Shown in pieces: positions 8,425 through 16,460 of a DNA stretch of 40,640 nucleotides (position 1 is its first letter; every line of letters begins with the position of its first letter). The stretch is from Loktanella sp. PT4BL (GTDB taxonomy: Bacteria > Pseudomonadota > Alphaproteobacteria > Rhodobacterales > Rhodobacteraceae). The position numbers and the translations under genes are program-made. The notes beneath the pieces are model-generated. The model saw nothing but the letters and a program-made list of their open reading frames with translations, did not search any database and was not told where the DNA came from. The stretch covers positions 1-40,640 of the forward strand of contig NZ_QJJL01000012.1 of the NCBI RefSeq assembly GCF_003201935.1, written 5' to 3'.

Positions 8425-9750
8425 TTATACATTAGTACGGAGTAGGTAGGTTCGTCTGTGTCCCGAGTGTGCAGAGTCAAAAGTGAAGCTGTCGGGAAGG
8501 CTAGACAGGCGAGGATGCAGATCACACCTCAAGTCCGAAATGAACCTAGCTGGGTTCTTGAAGCTTGCTAGCTGACAGGCGGAAGCTCCGGGCCTTTTGA
8601 TAAAGAGACTTTGAAAGCCGGCAGTATCTGGGTATGTGTCCGACAACATTGTCCCGTTACGCGCGATGCTACAGTGACCATCAGACAATGATGGTTCATC
8701 CCAGTACTCTGTTTGCTCTCCACTATCGACGTCGAACCGAAAATAGGCTTGGTGACCGATTTTATTTTCAGCCCAAGCGACTAATGAAGCGTCGGTTTCC
8801 CAGCAGAAATGTGACATATACATTCTCGTGACGAGCTTCAGTTTACTTGTGTCCAAGTCAAGAACAAGCGTTGCCATCTTGTCCTGAGTCCCGCTGCGCC
8901 AGAAGAGCAAGAACACCAGGTTTTTTGAGCCTGACGAAAAATGAAGGTGGTTGATGTAGACGTGCTCTAGGTCATCGAAGCTACCAAGGATTTTTTCAGC
9001 ATCGCCGATCGTGACTTGGTGCAATTTCGCGTCCGTCTTCGCATCATAGACAACGAGGAGCTGGTCTCGATTGGATTCTGGGTGAGCCCGAGTGCTATTG
9101 GAGCCCTCTTGCCAGTATCCGTAGCCAAGTCTGCAGTGGTGTAAGCGAGAGAAATCGCAGGTCGCTACCATCTTGCCATCCGGCGAGCAGTCATAGGATG
9201 GGTATGGTCGTATTCTAATTGTTTGTCCTGTTCCGGCATCCTTTAGGACACTCACAAATCTGCCTTCCAGGAAGTCGTTAAATGTAATTGACTGGTCCTC
9301 CGTGTTCGGAACCCATCTGAGCATGCAGCCTTGCTGCCAATTGAATGCTTTTGTCGCACCTAGTGTCTTGAAACCTCCTCCATCAACAGAAAACCAGCCG
9401 ACGTCCATTACCCCCTGAGGTTCGTGTTGTTTGTTCAAGCTAGAGGTGACAGAGCAAGCTAGGAGGCGCTTCCCATCCAACGACAGCTGCCGTTTGTCGT
9501 AGTAGCCAAAGAATACATCACGCCCTCGAATTGAGAACTCCGACAGAGAGCATGCTGCATTAGTATGTGAAGTAGAGAACATGCATTGCCATCGCCCCTC
9601 ATTAAGAACTGCCAGCAAGCGCTTGACCTGTTCTGTGCGCACGTCACCGAGAAACTTGCGGGGCAGCGAGCGCAGCCCCGATTTCCAACCATTTGTCAAA
9701 TTTAGTTGCCTCTCTTGGTAATGACAAAACCGAATGTCAATTCCATCCAA
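8425..9750 (-). CDS. Beta-propeller-like protein of unknown function in the EPS locus
   Basis: A 441-residue soluble-looking protein without a clear signal peptide. It contains repeated strands of WD/TolB style, such as FFGYYDKRQLSLDGKRLLAC, KAFNWQQGCMLRWVP, YPSYDCSPDGKMVATCDFSR and HFSSGSKNLVFLLFW. This is a pattern of DGK turns about 45-60 residues apart. The set resembles proteins seen in capsule and O-antigen clusters and, distantly, the seven-bladed oligogalacturonate lyase family; I do not claim lyase activity. The start is TTG at 9750 with GGAG 5 bases upstream. It lies between the EPS regulator and the flippase, all on the same strand, so a role in glycan assembly or modification is inferred. 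Confidence 0.6.
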   Translation of the reverse strand: MDGIDIRFCHYQERQLNLTNGWKSGLRSLPRKFLGDVRTEQVKRLLAVLNEGRWQCMFSTSHTNAACSLSEFSIRGRDVFFGYYDKRQLSLDGKRLLACSVTSSLNKQHEPQGVMDVGWFSVDGGGFKTLGATKAFNWQQGCMLRWVPNTEDQSITFNDFLEGRFVSVLKDAGTGQTIRIRPYPSYDCSPDGKMVATCDFSRLHHCRLGYGYWQEGSNSTRAHPESNRDQLLVVYDAKTDAKLHQVTIGDAEKILGSFDDLEHVYINHLHFSSGSKNLVFLLFWRSGTQDKMATLVLDLDTSKLKLVTRMYMSHFCWETDASLVAWAENKIGHQAYFRFDVDSGEQTEYWDEPSLSDGHCSIARNGTMLSDTYPDTAGFQSLFIKRPGASACQLASFKNPARFISDLRCDLHPRLSSLPDSFTFDSAHSGHRRTYLLRTNV

Positions 9751-9893
9751 GGAGCTCCAAGCCGATATTGATCGTAGCAGGGGCCCAGTCTTGGTGGTCT
9801 ATTTCCAGCGCAAATAGTCGTTAAGGCTGCCAAATACGATGATGATTTGACACTGGGAGCGGAAAAACGCGGTTCGTCGAGTACACAAATGAA

Positions 9894-9944
9894 GGGGTAA
9901 GCCAGTTCAGCCGTTGGCGGGAGAGGTTTTGGTTGGCTTACTCC
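9894..9944. repeat. Imperfect inverted repeat in the gap between the propeller gene and the EPS regulator
   Basis: GGGGTAAGCCA (9894-9904) and TGGCTTACTCC (9934-9944) pair at 10 of 11 positions around a 29-base spacer. The 284-base gap holds no convincing gene. The repeat could be an operator, a structured leader of the propeller gene or a decayed mobile-element end; nothing visible chooses between these. Confidence 0.4.
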
Positions 9945-10034
9945 AGCTATTCAGGATTGCGATTGCAAGTAATTTTGGCTACCAAGATCACTCCTAATAG
10001 TTTTTGCTCAACCCAAATGCGAAACTGCATAAAA

Positions 10035-10424
10035 TCAGCGATTTTTGTCACTATTCTCAATGTAAACTTCATCTTGCAGCCCCTCTATCTCGGCTTTCAA
10101 TGCTTCATACTCACGCATTTTTCGTTTTAGAAAACGCGCCGTCATGCGCCCTTTTTCGGCCAGGCCTTCAGGTGTCAGGATATACGCATAGCGTATCTTT
10201 TTGTCTGAGGCGCGGAAGTTCTCAACTTTGATAGAGCCTTTGTTGATCAGGGCTTTAAGGCAGTAGTTTACGCCACCCAAACTAATCCCGAGATCCCGCG
10301 CCAAATCGCGTTGCGACATCTTCGGGTCCTGCTGAAGTGCGCGCATGACGCGGAAACGTACTTCTGCCCGATCGCTCAGCTCTTGCTTTTCAGGTGTTTG
10401 CACGGCTACCGCACCAGAGGTCAC
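10035..10424 (-). CDS. EPS-associated MarR-family transcriptional regulator
   Basis: A 129-residue winged-helix protein matching the EPS-associated MarR family. It shows EVRFRVMRALQQDPKMSQRD (21-40), recognition helix LARDLGISLGGVNYCLKALI (41-60), wing KVENFRASDKKIRYAYILTP (66-85) and a C-terminal coiled coil (REYEALKAEIEGLQDEV) likely used for dimerisation. Members sit beside exopolysaccharide loci and are thought to regulate them. It is upstream of and codirectional with the block at 1118-9750. The apparent start is GTG at 10424; no strong ribosome binding site is seen and no in-frame ATG lies nearby, so the N-terminus is uncertain. Confidence 0.85.
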   Translation of the reverse strand: MTSGAVAVQTPEKQELSDRAEVRFRVMRALQQDPKMSQRDLARDLGISLGGVNYCLKALINKGSIKVENFRASDKKIRYAYILTPEGLAEKGRMTARFLKRKMREYEALKAEIEGLQDEVYIENSDKNR

Positions 10425-10885
10425 CGGGGTGATCTGTTCGGGGCGCCATCATCAAAACGCGCGTTCATGCGTGAACAGTCGCAGTAACAGCGCTCGCCTT
10501 CAAGTTTAAAATGGAACAAAACAGAACGCCGTGGTCAATGACCCGGCATGGCAGCGCTCTCGTATGCGCAGGATACGCCTATCCTATAGTGATAATGTTC
10601 TTGCTGTTACATCCGCTATATGCGCGATACCCACTCAGTGCTGGATGAAAGCAATGCGGGATACGCAGATTTTGCCTTTGCACCACCGCACAATCCCAAA
10701 CGCCCGATAACGCAAGCTGTTGGCCTCTCGCGGGATAATTTTGCCATTGGGTACGCCAGCGCGCAAGGTTTCTTGTTCATACCTTGCTGCGCAAACAGGC
10801 GGATCCTGAAAGACCGGAGAAATGATTTCGGACAGGCCACCCGGTCCTGCATCTTCGCAGGGGGATGGTTTGTATCCAGACAGGT
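10425..10885. other. Non-coding gap upstream of the EPS regulator, with two short dyads
   Basis: No convincing gene is present in these 461 bases; the open frames on both strands look like chance. It holds GTTCA-TGCG-TGAAC (10463-10476), 39 bases upstream of the regulator start and a possible operator. It also holds AGGATA-CGCC-TATCCT (10570-10585), a perfect six-pair dyad. A clear change from AT-richer to GC-richer sequence occurs around here. No typical terminator of the PaaK-like operon was found. Confidence 0.5.
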
Positions 10886-12070
10886 CTATGCGCCTGCGAC
10901 CGCCTGCTCAAGTGTAGGGCGCTGGTCCGAGACGACAACGCCGTCGCGGGGCAGGGCGCCGATGGCGACAAGGTCGATTCTGGCGCGCAGTTTCAGGATC
11001 TCGGAGACCGACACCTGAAACGCGGCCGGATCGGTTGCTTCGGTTTCCAGCTGCACGGTGATCTCGTCACCGGTCGCACCGCGGTGCACCTCGACACGGG
11101 CCTTGGCCACGTCTGCATGGCGCGCAACCAGGGTCGCCACCTGTTCGGGACGGATGAACATGCCTTTGACCTTGGTCGCCTGATCCGCCCGCCCGCGCCA
11201 GCCGACGATGCGTGTATTGGTCCGCCCGCAGGGGCTTTGACCAGGCAGTATTGCACTCAGATCACCGGTCGAGAACCGCAAGAGCGGGTAATCGGGGTTC
11301 AGCACGGTGACCAGAACTTCACCAATCTCGCCTGCCGCCACAGGATCACCGGTGCCAGGGGTGACGATCTCGACGATCACGTCCTCATCCACAATCATGC
11401 CATCGGTGCTGTCAGCACTTTCGTAGGCGATCAGTCCCGCATCTGCGGTTGCATAGCATTGGCGGCACAGAATACCGCGCGCCTCATAGGCGGCACGCAT
11501 CTGGGGAAACAGCGGGCCGGCGGACACAGCCGCCTTCGTGATCCGGCTGAGATCAAGCCCGATCTCGTCACCTTTGGCGAGGATCGTGGCAAGATAATCC
11601 GGCGTCCCGATATAGGCGGTCGTGCCAATCGCGGCAGCGACTTCGGCCTGTTGCATGGTCTGGCCGGGACCTGCGGGGAAGACCACCATCCCGATCGCGC
11701 GTGCGGCGCTTTCAAACATCATGCCTGCTGGGGTGAAATGATAGGCAAATGTGTTCTGGGCCACGTCCGATGCATCAAAGCCCATCGCGGCCAGAAACCT
11801 CCCCATGCGCCAGAAATCCGGCCGTGTGCTGCCCGGTTCATAGATCGGGCCGGGCGACTGGAAGATGTGACTGACGTTGCGGGCAGGGACTGCGCCGAAA
11901 GGCGGGTTTTCGGCCTGCCCACGGCAGAGGGCGTCTTTGCGCATGACCGGCAGACGCGCCAGATCCGTCAAACAGGCAAGGCCCGCCTCCGGAAAAATCT
12001 CTTGTGCCGCTTTGAGTTGCGCGGCCAGTCTTTCGTCCTGAGAACGGGTTTCGAGGGTGTTCATGCTCAT
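10886..12070 (-). CDS. PaaK-like AMP-forming ligase homologue with altered phosphate-binding loop
   Basis: A 394-residue relative of phenylacetate-CoA ligase. The C-terminal half is orthodox: GEIGEVLVTVLNPDYPLLRF, a STGDLSAI loop, CGRTNTRIVGWRGRADQ and TKVKGMFIRPEQV. Where PaaK proteins carry the SSGTTGKP nucleotide loop, this one has QSPGPIYEPG (about 71-80), and the usual Y-G-x-x-E block reads YATADAG. It may thus be a non-canonical or inactive adenylating enzyme. ATG at 12070 is preferred (AGGTGG just upstream), giving an ATGA overlap with the ABC ATPase gene. It is the last gene of a transporter operon for an unknown carboxylic or aromatic acid. Confidence 0.75.
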   Translation of the reverse strand: MSMNTLETRSQDERLAAQLKAAQEIFPEAGLACLTDLARLPVMRKDALCRGQAENPPFGAVPARNVSHIFQSPGPIYEPGSTRPDFWRMGRFLAAMGFDASDVAQNTFAYHFTPAGMMFESAARAIGMVVFPAGPGQTMQQAEVAAAIGTTAYIGTPDYLATILAKGDEIGLDLSRITKAAVSAGPLFPQMRAAYEARGILCRQCYATADAGLIAYESADSTDGMIVDEDVIVEIVTPGTGDPVAAGEIGEVLVTVLNPDYPLLRFSTGDLSAILPGQSPCGRTNTRIVGWRGRADQATKVKGMFIRPEQVATLVARHADVAKARVEVHRGATGDEITVQLETEATDPAAFQVSVSEILKLRARIDLVAIGALPRDGVVVSDQRPTLEQAVAGA

Positions 12071-12903
12071 GCCAACCACCTTTTGCGCCGCCGGTAACTG
12101 CGCACATCACGGAATGATTTACGCCCCTCGTCAGAGAGGCCGAGATAAAACTCTTTCACGTCGGGGTTTTCGCGCAGTTCCGCCGCGGGGCCCTCCATGA
12201 CAACGCGCCCCGATTCCAGAATATAACCGCGATGGGCGAACCGCAGGGCGACGTTTGTGTTCTGCTCGGCCAGCAGAAAGGACACGCCCTCGTTTTCATT
12301 CAGGGATTTCACGATCCCGAAAATTTCTTCCACCAGTTGCGGTGCAAGCCCCATTGAGGGTTCATCGAGCAGGATCGTCTCGGGTCGGGACATCAGGGCG
12401 CGGCCAATCGCGCACATCTGTTGTTCCCCGCCCGAGGTATAGCCCGCCTGAGATTTGCGCCGTTCGCGCAGGCGCGGAAAATAATTGTAGACCATCTCTA
12501 GATCAGCCTGCACGGCTGCACCGCCGTCGCTGCGCGTATAGGCGCCGGTCAGCAGGTTTTCCTCAATGGTCAGGTGTTCAAAACAATGGCGGCCTTCCAT
12601 GACCTGCACAACGCCGCGCTTGACCAGCGCCTCGGGCGACAGGTCTTGGACGGGTTCACCGCGATATGTGATTGCGCCCTTGGTCACTTCGCCGCGTTCG
12701 GAATGCAGCAGGTTGGAGATCGCCTTGAGCGTTGTTGTCTTGCCCGCACCATTGCCACCCAGAAGGGCCGTAATGCCGCCTTTGGGCACGGTCAGGGACA
12801 CGCCTTTCAGCACAAGGATCACGTGATTATAGATCACTTCGATGTTGTTGACCTCAAGCAGGGTCTCAACCGGTTTGTCATCCAGCATGGGGCGCGGCTC
12901 CAT
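12067..12903 (-). CDS. Branched-chain-type ABC transporter ATP-binding protein (LivF-like)
   Basis: A 278-residue ATPase with Walker A GGNGAGKTT (49-57), signature TSGGEQQM (156-163), Walker B LLLDEPSMGLAP (177-188) and H-loop region LLAEQNTNVA. Sequence and short length match the LivF half of Liv/Urt-type importers, pairing with the LivG-like protein at 16461-17279. GTGYYPR-type aromatic-acid markers are absent, so the ligand is open. The C-terminus is longer than LivF usually is. The first ATG (12903) has a weak ribosome binding site; an ATG at 12888 with GGAG 9 bases upstream is a good alternative. It follows a GC-rich hairpin after the binding-protein gene. Confidence 0.88.
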   Translation of the reverse strand: MEPRPMLDDKPVETLLEVNNIEVIYNHVILVLKGVSLTVPKGGITALLGGNGAGKTTTLKAISNLLHSERGEVTKGAITYRGEPVQDLSPEALVKRGVVQVMEGRHCFEHLTIEENLLTGAYTRSDGGAAVQADLEMVYNYFPRLRERRKSQAGYTSGGEQQMCAIGRALMSRPETILLDEPSMGLAPQLVEEIFGIVKSLNENEGVSFLLAEQNTNVALRFAHRGYILESGRVVMEGPAAELRENPDVKEFYLGLSDEGRKSFRDVRSYRRRKRWLA

Positions 12904-12918
12904 TTGTGTTCATCGTGG

Positions 12919-12944
12919 CGGGCGGCCCGGAGATGGGCCGCCCG
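12919..12944. terminator. Strong GC hairpin between binding-protein and LivF-like genes
   Basis: CGGGCGGCCC (12919-12928) pairs perfectly with GGGCCGCCCG (12935-12944) around a 6-base loop. T6 follows at 12948-12953 on the plus strand only, so on the minus strand, where the genes run, the hairpin lacks a T-run and is preceded by A6. It more likely slows or stabilises mRNA downstream of the binding-protein gene than terminates fully. Confidence 0.6.
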
Positions 12945-12956
12945 GTGTTTTTTCTG

Positions 12957-14243
12957 TCAGAGGCAGCCCGGCTCGATCCCGGCCTCGGCCGCGAATGCAG
13001 CAGAGTCTTCGGCAACCAAAGGCTGGATCACGCTCATATCGGGCGCGATATAGTCGGTCAGGGCAACCCAGTTGCCCGCAGATGCATCCCACTGCTGCAC
13101 GATCCCCAGACCGGACCCGCCATGGTTCTGGCAGCTCACACTGAACGCAGGACCGACACGGGCCATGCCCAGTTCTTCCATGCGCGCATCGGTGATTTCC
13201 AGTGCTTCCATTCCGTCCCGCACCATCGCAGGGGTCACAGCGGACACGCCGTGGATTTCCTGCGCTTTGGCGATGGCTTCGGCGGCCAGCATCGCGGCGT
13301 ACATGCCCCGCGTATAAAGCACCGATCCCATGTTCGAACCGTCACCGGCCGCATTGCCCGCGTCGTGGACCAAGGTGCGGATGTCATCAAAGACAGGCAG
13401 GTTGGCGTCGATCCGGTTCATGTTCAGCGACTTATAGCCGTTTGCCGCAGCCCCCGCAGGGGTGACGTCATGCTCAGCGCCGGCCCACCAGTTGCCAATG
13501 AAGTTTTCCATCGGAAAACCGATGTTGGCAGCTTCCTGCACGGCAACCTGGTTCATCACGCCCCAGCCCCACATCAGAACATAGTCGGGACGTTCACGGC
13601 GGATTTGGAGCCACTGTGATTTCTGTTCTTGTCCGGGGTGGTCGACGGCCAGTTGGGTGAATTCAAAACCATGCATTGCCGACAGCTCTTCGAGCGTGCG
13701 GATCGGTTCCTTGCCGTAGGCAGAGTTGTGGTAGATCAGCGCAATCTTTTTGCCCGACAGATCGCCACCATTCTCCTCCAGAAGGTAGTTTACCATCACC
13801 GATGCAGCATCCCAATAGTTCGCAGGGTAGTTGAACACCCAGTTGAACACCTCACCATTGGCAGCAGAGGTGCGACCATAACCCATGGTGTGAAGCGGAA
13901 TGCCGTCTGCGGTGGCTTTGGGGATCAGCTGATAGGTGATACCTGTGGACAGTGGTTGATAGATCAACGCGCCTTCGCCCTTGGTGGCTTCATAGCATTC
14001 CACACCTTTCTCGGTGTTGTAGCCGGTTTCGCATTCCACGATACGGATGCTTTCACCGCCGATCCCGCCGTCACGGGCGTTCAGCATGTTGAAATAATCC
14101 TGATAGCCATCCGAGAACGGCGTGCCACCTGCCGCGTATGGGCCGGTGCGGTAGCTCAGATCAGGGATCACCAGTTCCGCGCTTGCCACGCCTGCGGCCA
14201 GTGTTGCGGTCAGGGCCATTGCGGCCAGTTGCTTCAGTTTCAT
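12957..14243 (-). CDS. Periplasmic substrate-binding protein of a Liv-type ABC importer
   Basis: A 428-residue type I periplasmic binding protein. It has a signal peptide MKLKQLAAMALTATLAAGVA ending near AXA (residues 18-22), then LSYRTGPYAAGGTPFSDGYQ and a two-lobed body with GKKIALIYHNSAYGKEPIRT. It should deliver an organic ligand to the LivH/LivM-like channel. The ATG at 14243 is chosen because AGGAG lies 7 bases upstream and the signal peptide begins there. The frame stays open much further upstream, but that stretch is a shadow of the permease gene. GC-rich hairpins sit on both sides of the gene. Confidence 0.92.
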   Translation of the reverse strand: MKLKQLAAMALTATLAAGVASAELVIPDLSYRTGPYAAGGTPFSDGYQDYFNMLNARDGGIGGESIRIVECETGYNTEKGVECYEATKGEGALIYQPLSTGITYQLIPKATADGIPLHTMGYGRTSAANGEVFNWVFNYPANYWDAASVMVNYLLEENGGDLSGKKIALIYHNSAYGKEPIRTLEELSAMHGFEFTQLAVDHPGQEQKSQWLQIRRERPDYVLMWGWGVMNQVAVQEAANIGFPMENFIGNWWAGAEHDVTPAGAAANGYKSLNMNRIDANLPVFDDIRTLVHDAGNAAGDGSNMGSVLYTRGMYAAMLAAEAIAKAQEIHGVSAVTPAMVRDGMEALEITDARMEELGMARVGPAFSVSCQNHGGSGLGIVQQWDASAGNWVALTDYIAPDMSVIQPLVAEDSAAFAAEAGIEPGCL

Positions 14244-14301
14244 CGGGTTTCTCCTCCCATGGTTGGTCCGATTGTCACGCCGGGGTTTGCCCCGATCTTT
14301 A

Positions 14302-14322
14302 GGCGCGCGCAGGGCGCGCGCC
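14302..14322. other. GC hairpin between permease (LivM-like) and binding-protein genes
   Basis: GGCGCGCGC (14302-14310) and GCGCGCGCC (14314-14322) form a perfect nine-pair stem with a 3-base loop, directly after the LivM-like stop on the minus strand. No T-run follows in the direction of transcription. A smaller CGGGG-TTTG-CCCCG dyad lies at 14281-14294. It may mark processing or attenuation before the binding-protein gene. Confidence 0.55.
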
Positions 14323-14326
14323 GCAT

Positions 14327-15403
14327 TTAATAAGGGAACGGCCAAAGCCGCAGTTTCTCTTTTGCCAGCCGCCATAGCTGGGCCAGTCCGTGTGGTTCCT
14401 TGATCAGGAAAAACATGATCAGCGCGCCCACGATCACCAGTTGGAAATGCGCCACCAGATCGGTGGGCCAGCCCAAAAGATCGACACCGATCAGTTTCAG
14501 CACAACAGGCAGGACGACCAGAAACGCAGCCCCTGCAAAGCTGCCGAAGATCGAGCCAAGACCGCCGATGATGATCATGAAAAGCACAAGGAAAGACTTC
14601 TGGATGCCAAAGGCTTCGCCCACTTCCACTGCGCCCAGATAGACGGCAAAGAACAGCGCACCGGCGATCCCGATAAAGAAGGAAGACACAGCAAAGGCCG
14701 TCAGCTTGGCCTTGAGCGGGTTCACCCCGATAATCTCGGCTGCGATATCCATATCGCGGATCGACATCCACGTGCGCCCCAATGACCCGCGTGTCAGATT
14801 GCGCGCGATGATGGCGCAGACTGTCACGAACACCAGACAGATCAGATATTGCGCCCAGGCTTCTGTATTGGGGCCTGTGACCGGCACACCAAAGACGGTG
14901 CGTTCCGGCGCGTTGATCTGGCCCGAGGCGGAATAGTTGTAGAACCAGCTCACCTTGTTGAAGAGCCAGACCAGAAAGAATTGTGCCGCCAGCGTGGCCA
15001 CAGCCAGATAGAACCCCTTGATCCGCAAAGAGGGCAGGCCAAAGGCCGCGCCGACCGCTGCGGTGATCCCGCCCGACAGAATGATGTGAATGACGATGCT
15101 GACATCGGGAAAGGACGTCATCAGCTTGTAGCAGGCATAGGCCCCCACAGCCATGAAACCGCCGGTACCAAGGCTCACCTGCCCGCAATAGCCCGTCAGG
15201 ATATTCAGGCCGATCGCAGCAATCGCATAGATCAGGAACGGCACCAGAATGGCGTTGGCCCAGTAGTCGTTGATCACGAAGGGGACGACCAGAAAGGCGA
15301 AGGCCAAGACGGCCCAATACCGGTACCGGTCAAAGGCAATCGGGAAGGTCTGGCTGTCTTCCTGATAGGACGTCTTGAAATCTCCGGCCTCACGATAAAG
15401 CAT
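14327..15403 (-). CDS. Branched-chain-type ABC transporter permease (LivM-like)
   Basis: A 358-residue inner-membrane protein with about 9 hydrophobic segments. It includes the LivM landmarks GLNILTGYCGQVSLGTGGFM (about 66-85) and SLGRTWMSIRDMDIAAEIIG near residue 225, the loop that contacts the ATPases. MIIIGGLGSIFGSFAGAAFL follows. Together with the LivH-like protein it forms the translocation pore. The N-terminal region before the first helix (LYREAGDFKTSYQEDSQTF) is typical of the aromatic-acid/urea branch. Gaps of 47 bases upstream and 83 downstream are consistent with one operon. Confidence 0.92.
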   Translation of the reverse strand: MLYREAGDFKTSYQEDSQTFPIAFDRYRYWAVLAFAFLVVPFVINDYWANAILVPFLIYAIAAIGLNILTGYCGQVSLGTGGFMAVGAYACYKLMTSFPDVSIVIHIILSGGITAAVGAAFGLPSLRIKGFYLAVATLAAQFFLVWLFNKVSWFYNYSASGQINAPERTVFGVPVTGPNTEAWAQYLICLVFVTVCAIIARNLTRGSLGRTWMSIRDMDIAAEIIGVNPLKAKLTAFAVSSFFIGIAGALFFAVYLGAVEVGEAFGIQKSFLVLFMIIIGGLGSIFGSFAGAAFLVVLPVVLKLIGVDLLGWPTDLVAHFQLVIVGALIMFFLIKEPHGLAQLWRLAKEKLRLWPFPY

Positions 15404-15450
15404 GCTGGGCCTCCCGTTTGGTCAAATTTCGCTTGTGGGCCATGCGTGGA

Positions 15451-16446
15451 TCAAACCCTCTCAATGATTTTCTCCCCGAACAGGCCCTGCGGGCGGAACA
15501 CTAGAAAGATCAGCGCAAGCACATAGGCGAACCAGTTCTCGGTCGCACCACCCACCATCGGGCCGATCATATATTCAAAGAGCTTCTCGCCGACCCCGAT
15601 AATCAGGCCGCCGACAATCGCGCCGGGGATCGAGGTAAACCCGCCCAGCATCAGCACCGGCAGCGCCTTGAGTGCGATCAGCGAAAGTGAGAACTGCACA
15701 CCGGATTTCGCACCCCACATGACGCCCGCGACGAGCGCCACAAGCCCCGCAAGCGACCAGACCAGCACCCAGATGAAGTTGAGCGAGATGCCGACAGACA
15801 GGGCCGCCTGATGGTCATCGGCCACTGCGCGCATGGCGCGGCCCTGCTTGGTGTATTGCGCAAAGAGGATCAGGCCGGTCACCAGCACAATCGCCACGAC
15901 AGTCGCCACCATGTCGAGCTTGTCGATAAAGAAGCCGTAGAAATCATCGCCGCCCAGGCCCGATGTTATATCTTCCACCCAGAGCGAGCCGCCCTGCGGC
16001 AAGCCAAGTGCCAGCGTCTTGATGTCCGACCCCCACATCAGATCACCCACGCCTTCAAGGAAATAGGCCAGACCGATGGTTGCCATGAACAGGATGATCG
16101 GTTCTTGACCCACCAGATGCCGGAACACGAAATGCTGCACCGCCCATGCAAAGAAGATCATCACCACCAGCGTCAACAGGATCGCGAGTAGAGCGGGGAC
16201 CTCCCACCCGAAGTGGTGAATCTCCGTGCCGAAGACGGCGTTGATAAGATGGGAAAACGGGACTTCGCCTTCCATAATGCCGACCAGCGTAAGAGCTGCA
16301 AAAAGCGCCATAACCCCTTGGGCATAGTTGAAAATTCCGGATGCCTTGAAGATTAGCACGAACCCGAGCGCCACCAGCGCATAAAGCACACCGGCCATCA
16401 GCCCGTTGATGATAACTTCAATGCCGTAAAGAAAATCAGCTGACAT
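15451..16446 (-). CDS. Branched-chain-type ABC transporter permease (LivH-like)
   Basis: A 331-residue inner-membrane permease with about 8 hydrophobic segments. LivH landmarks are GLMAGVLYALVALGFVLIFK (residues 15-34), GIFNYAQGVMALFAAL and the cytoplasmic loop TKQGRAMRAVADDHQAALSV. It is the partner of the LivM-like protein. The start ATG at 16446 follows a GGGGGCGG ribosome binding site. It lies 14 bases after the LivG-like stop, in the same operon. Confidence 0.92.
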   Translation of the reverse strand: MSADFLYGIEVIINGLMAGVLYALVALGFVLIFKASGIFNYAQGVMALFAALTLVGIMEGEVPFSHLINAVFGTEIHHFGWEVPALLAILLTLVVMIFFAWAVQHFVFRHLVGQEPIILFMATIGLAYFLEGVGDLMWGSDIKTLALGLPQGGSLWVEDITSGLGGDDFYGFFIDKLDMVATVVAIVLVTGLILFAQYTKQGRAMRAVADDHQAALSVGISLNFIWVLVWSLAGLVALVAGVMWGAKSGVQFSLSLIALKALPVLMLGGFTSIPGAIVGGLIIGVGEKLFEYMIGPMVGGATENWFAYVLALIFLVFRPQGLFGEKIIERV

Positions 16447-16460
16447 CGCGACCGCCCCCC

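Noticed and set aside
10620..11018. Plus-strand frame in the gap right of the EPS regulator
   Set aside because: It has no ribosome binding site, no recognisable family, and runs into the PaaK-like gene in antisense.
10865..12097. Long plus-strand frame (410 codons) opposite the PaaK-like gene
   Set aside because: It mirrors the minus-strand gene, with His/Gly/Arg-rich composition typical of antisense of GC-rich coding DNA; no family features.
14244..15317. Upstream extension of the binding-protein frame to a 786-residue protein
   Set aside because: The extension lies antiparallel in frame terms to nothing useful: it is the LivM-like gene read in another frame and is rich in Arg/Gly/Cys. 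The signal peptide and AGGAG place the true start at 14243.
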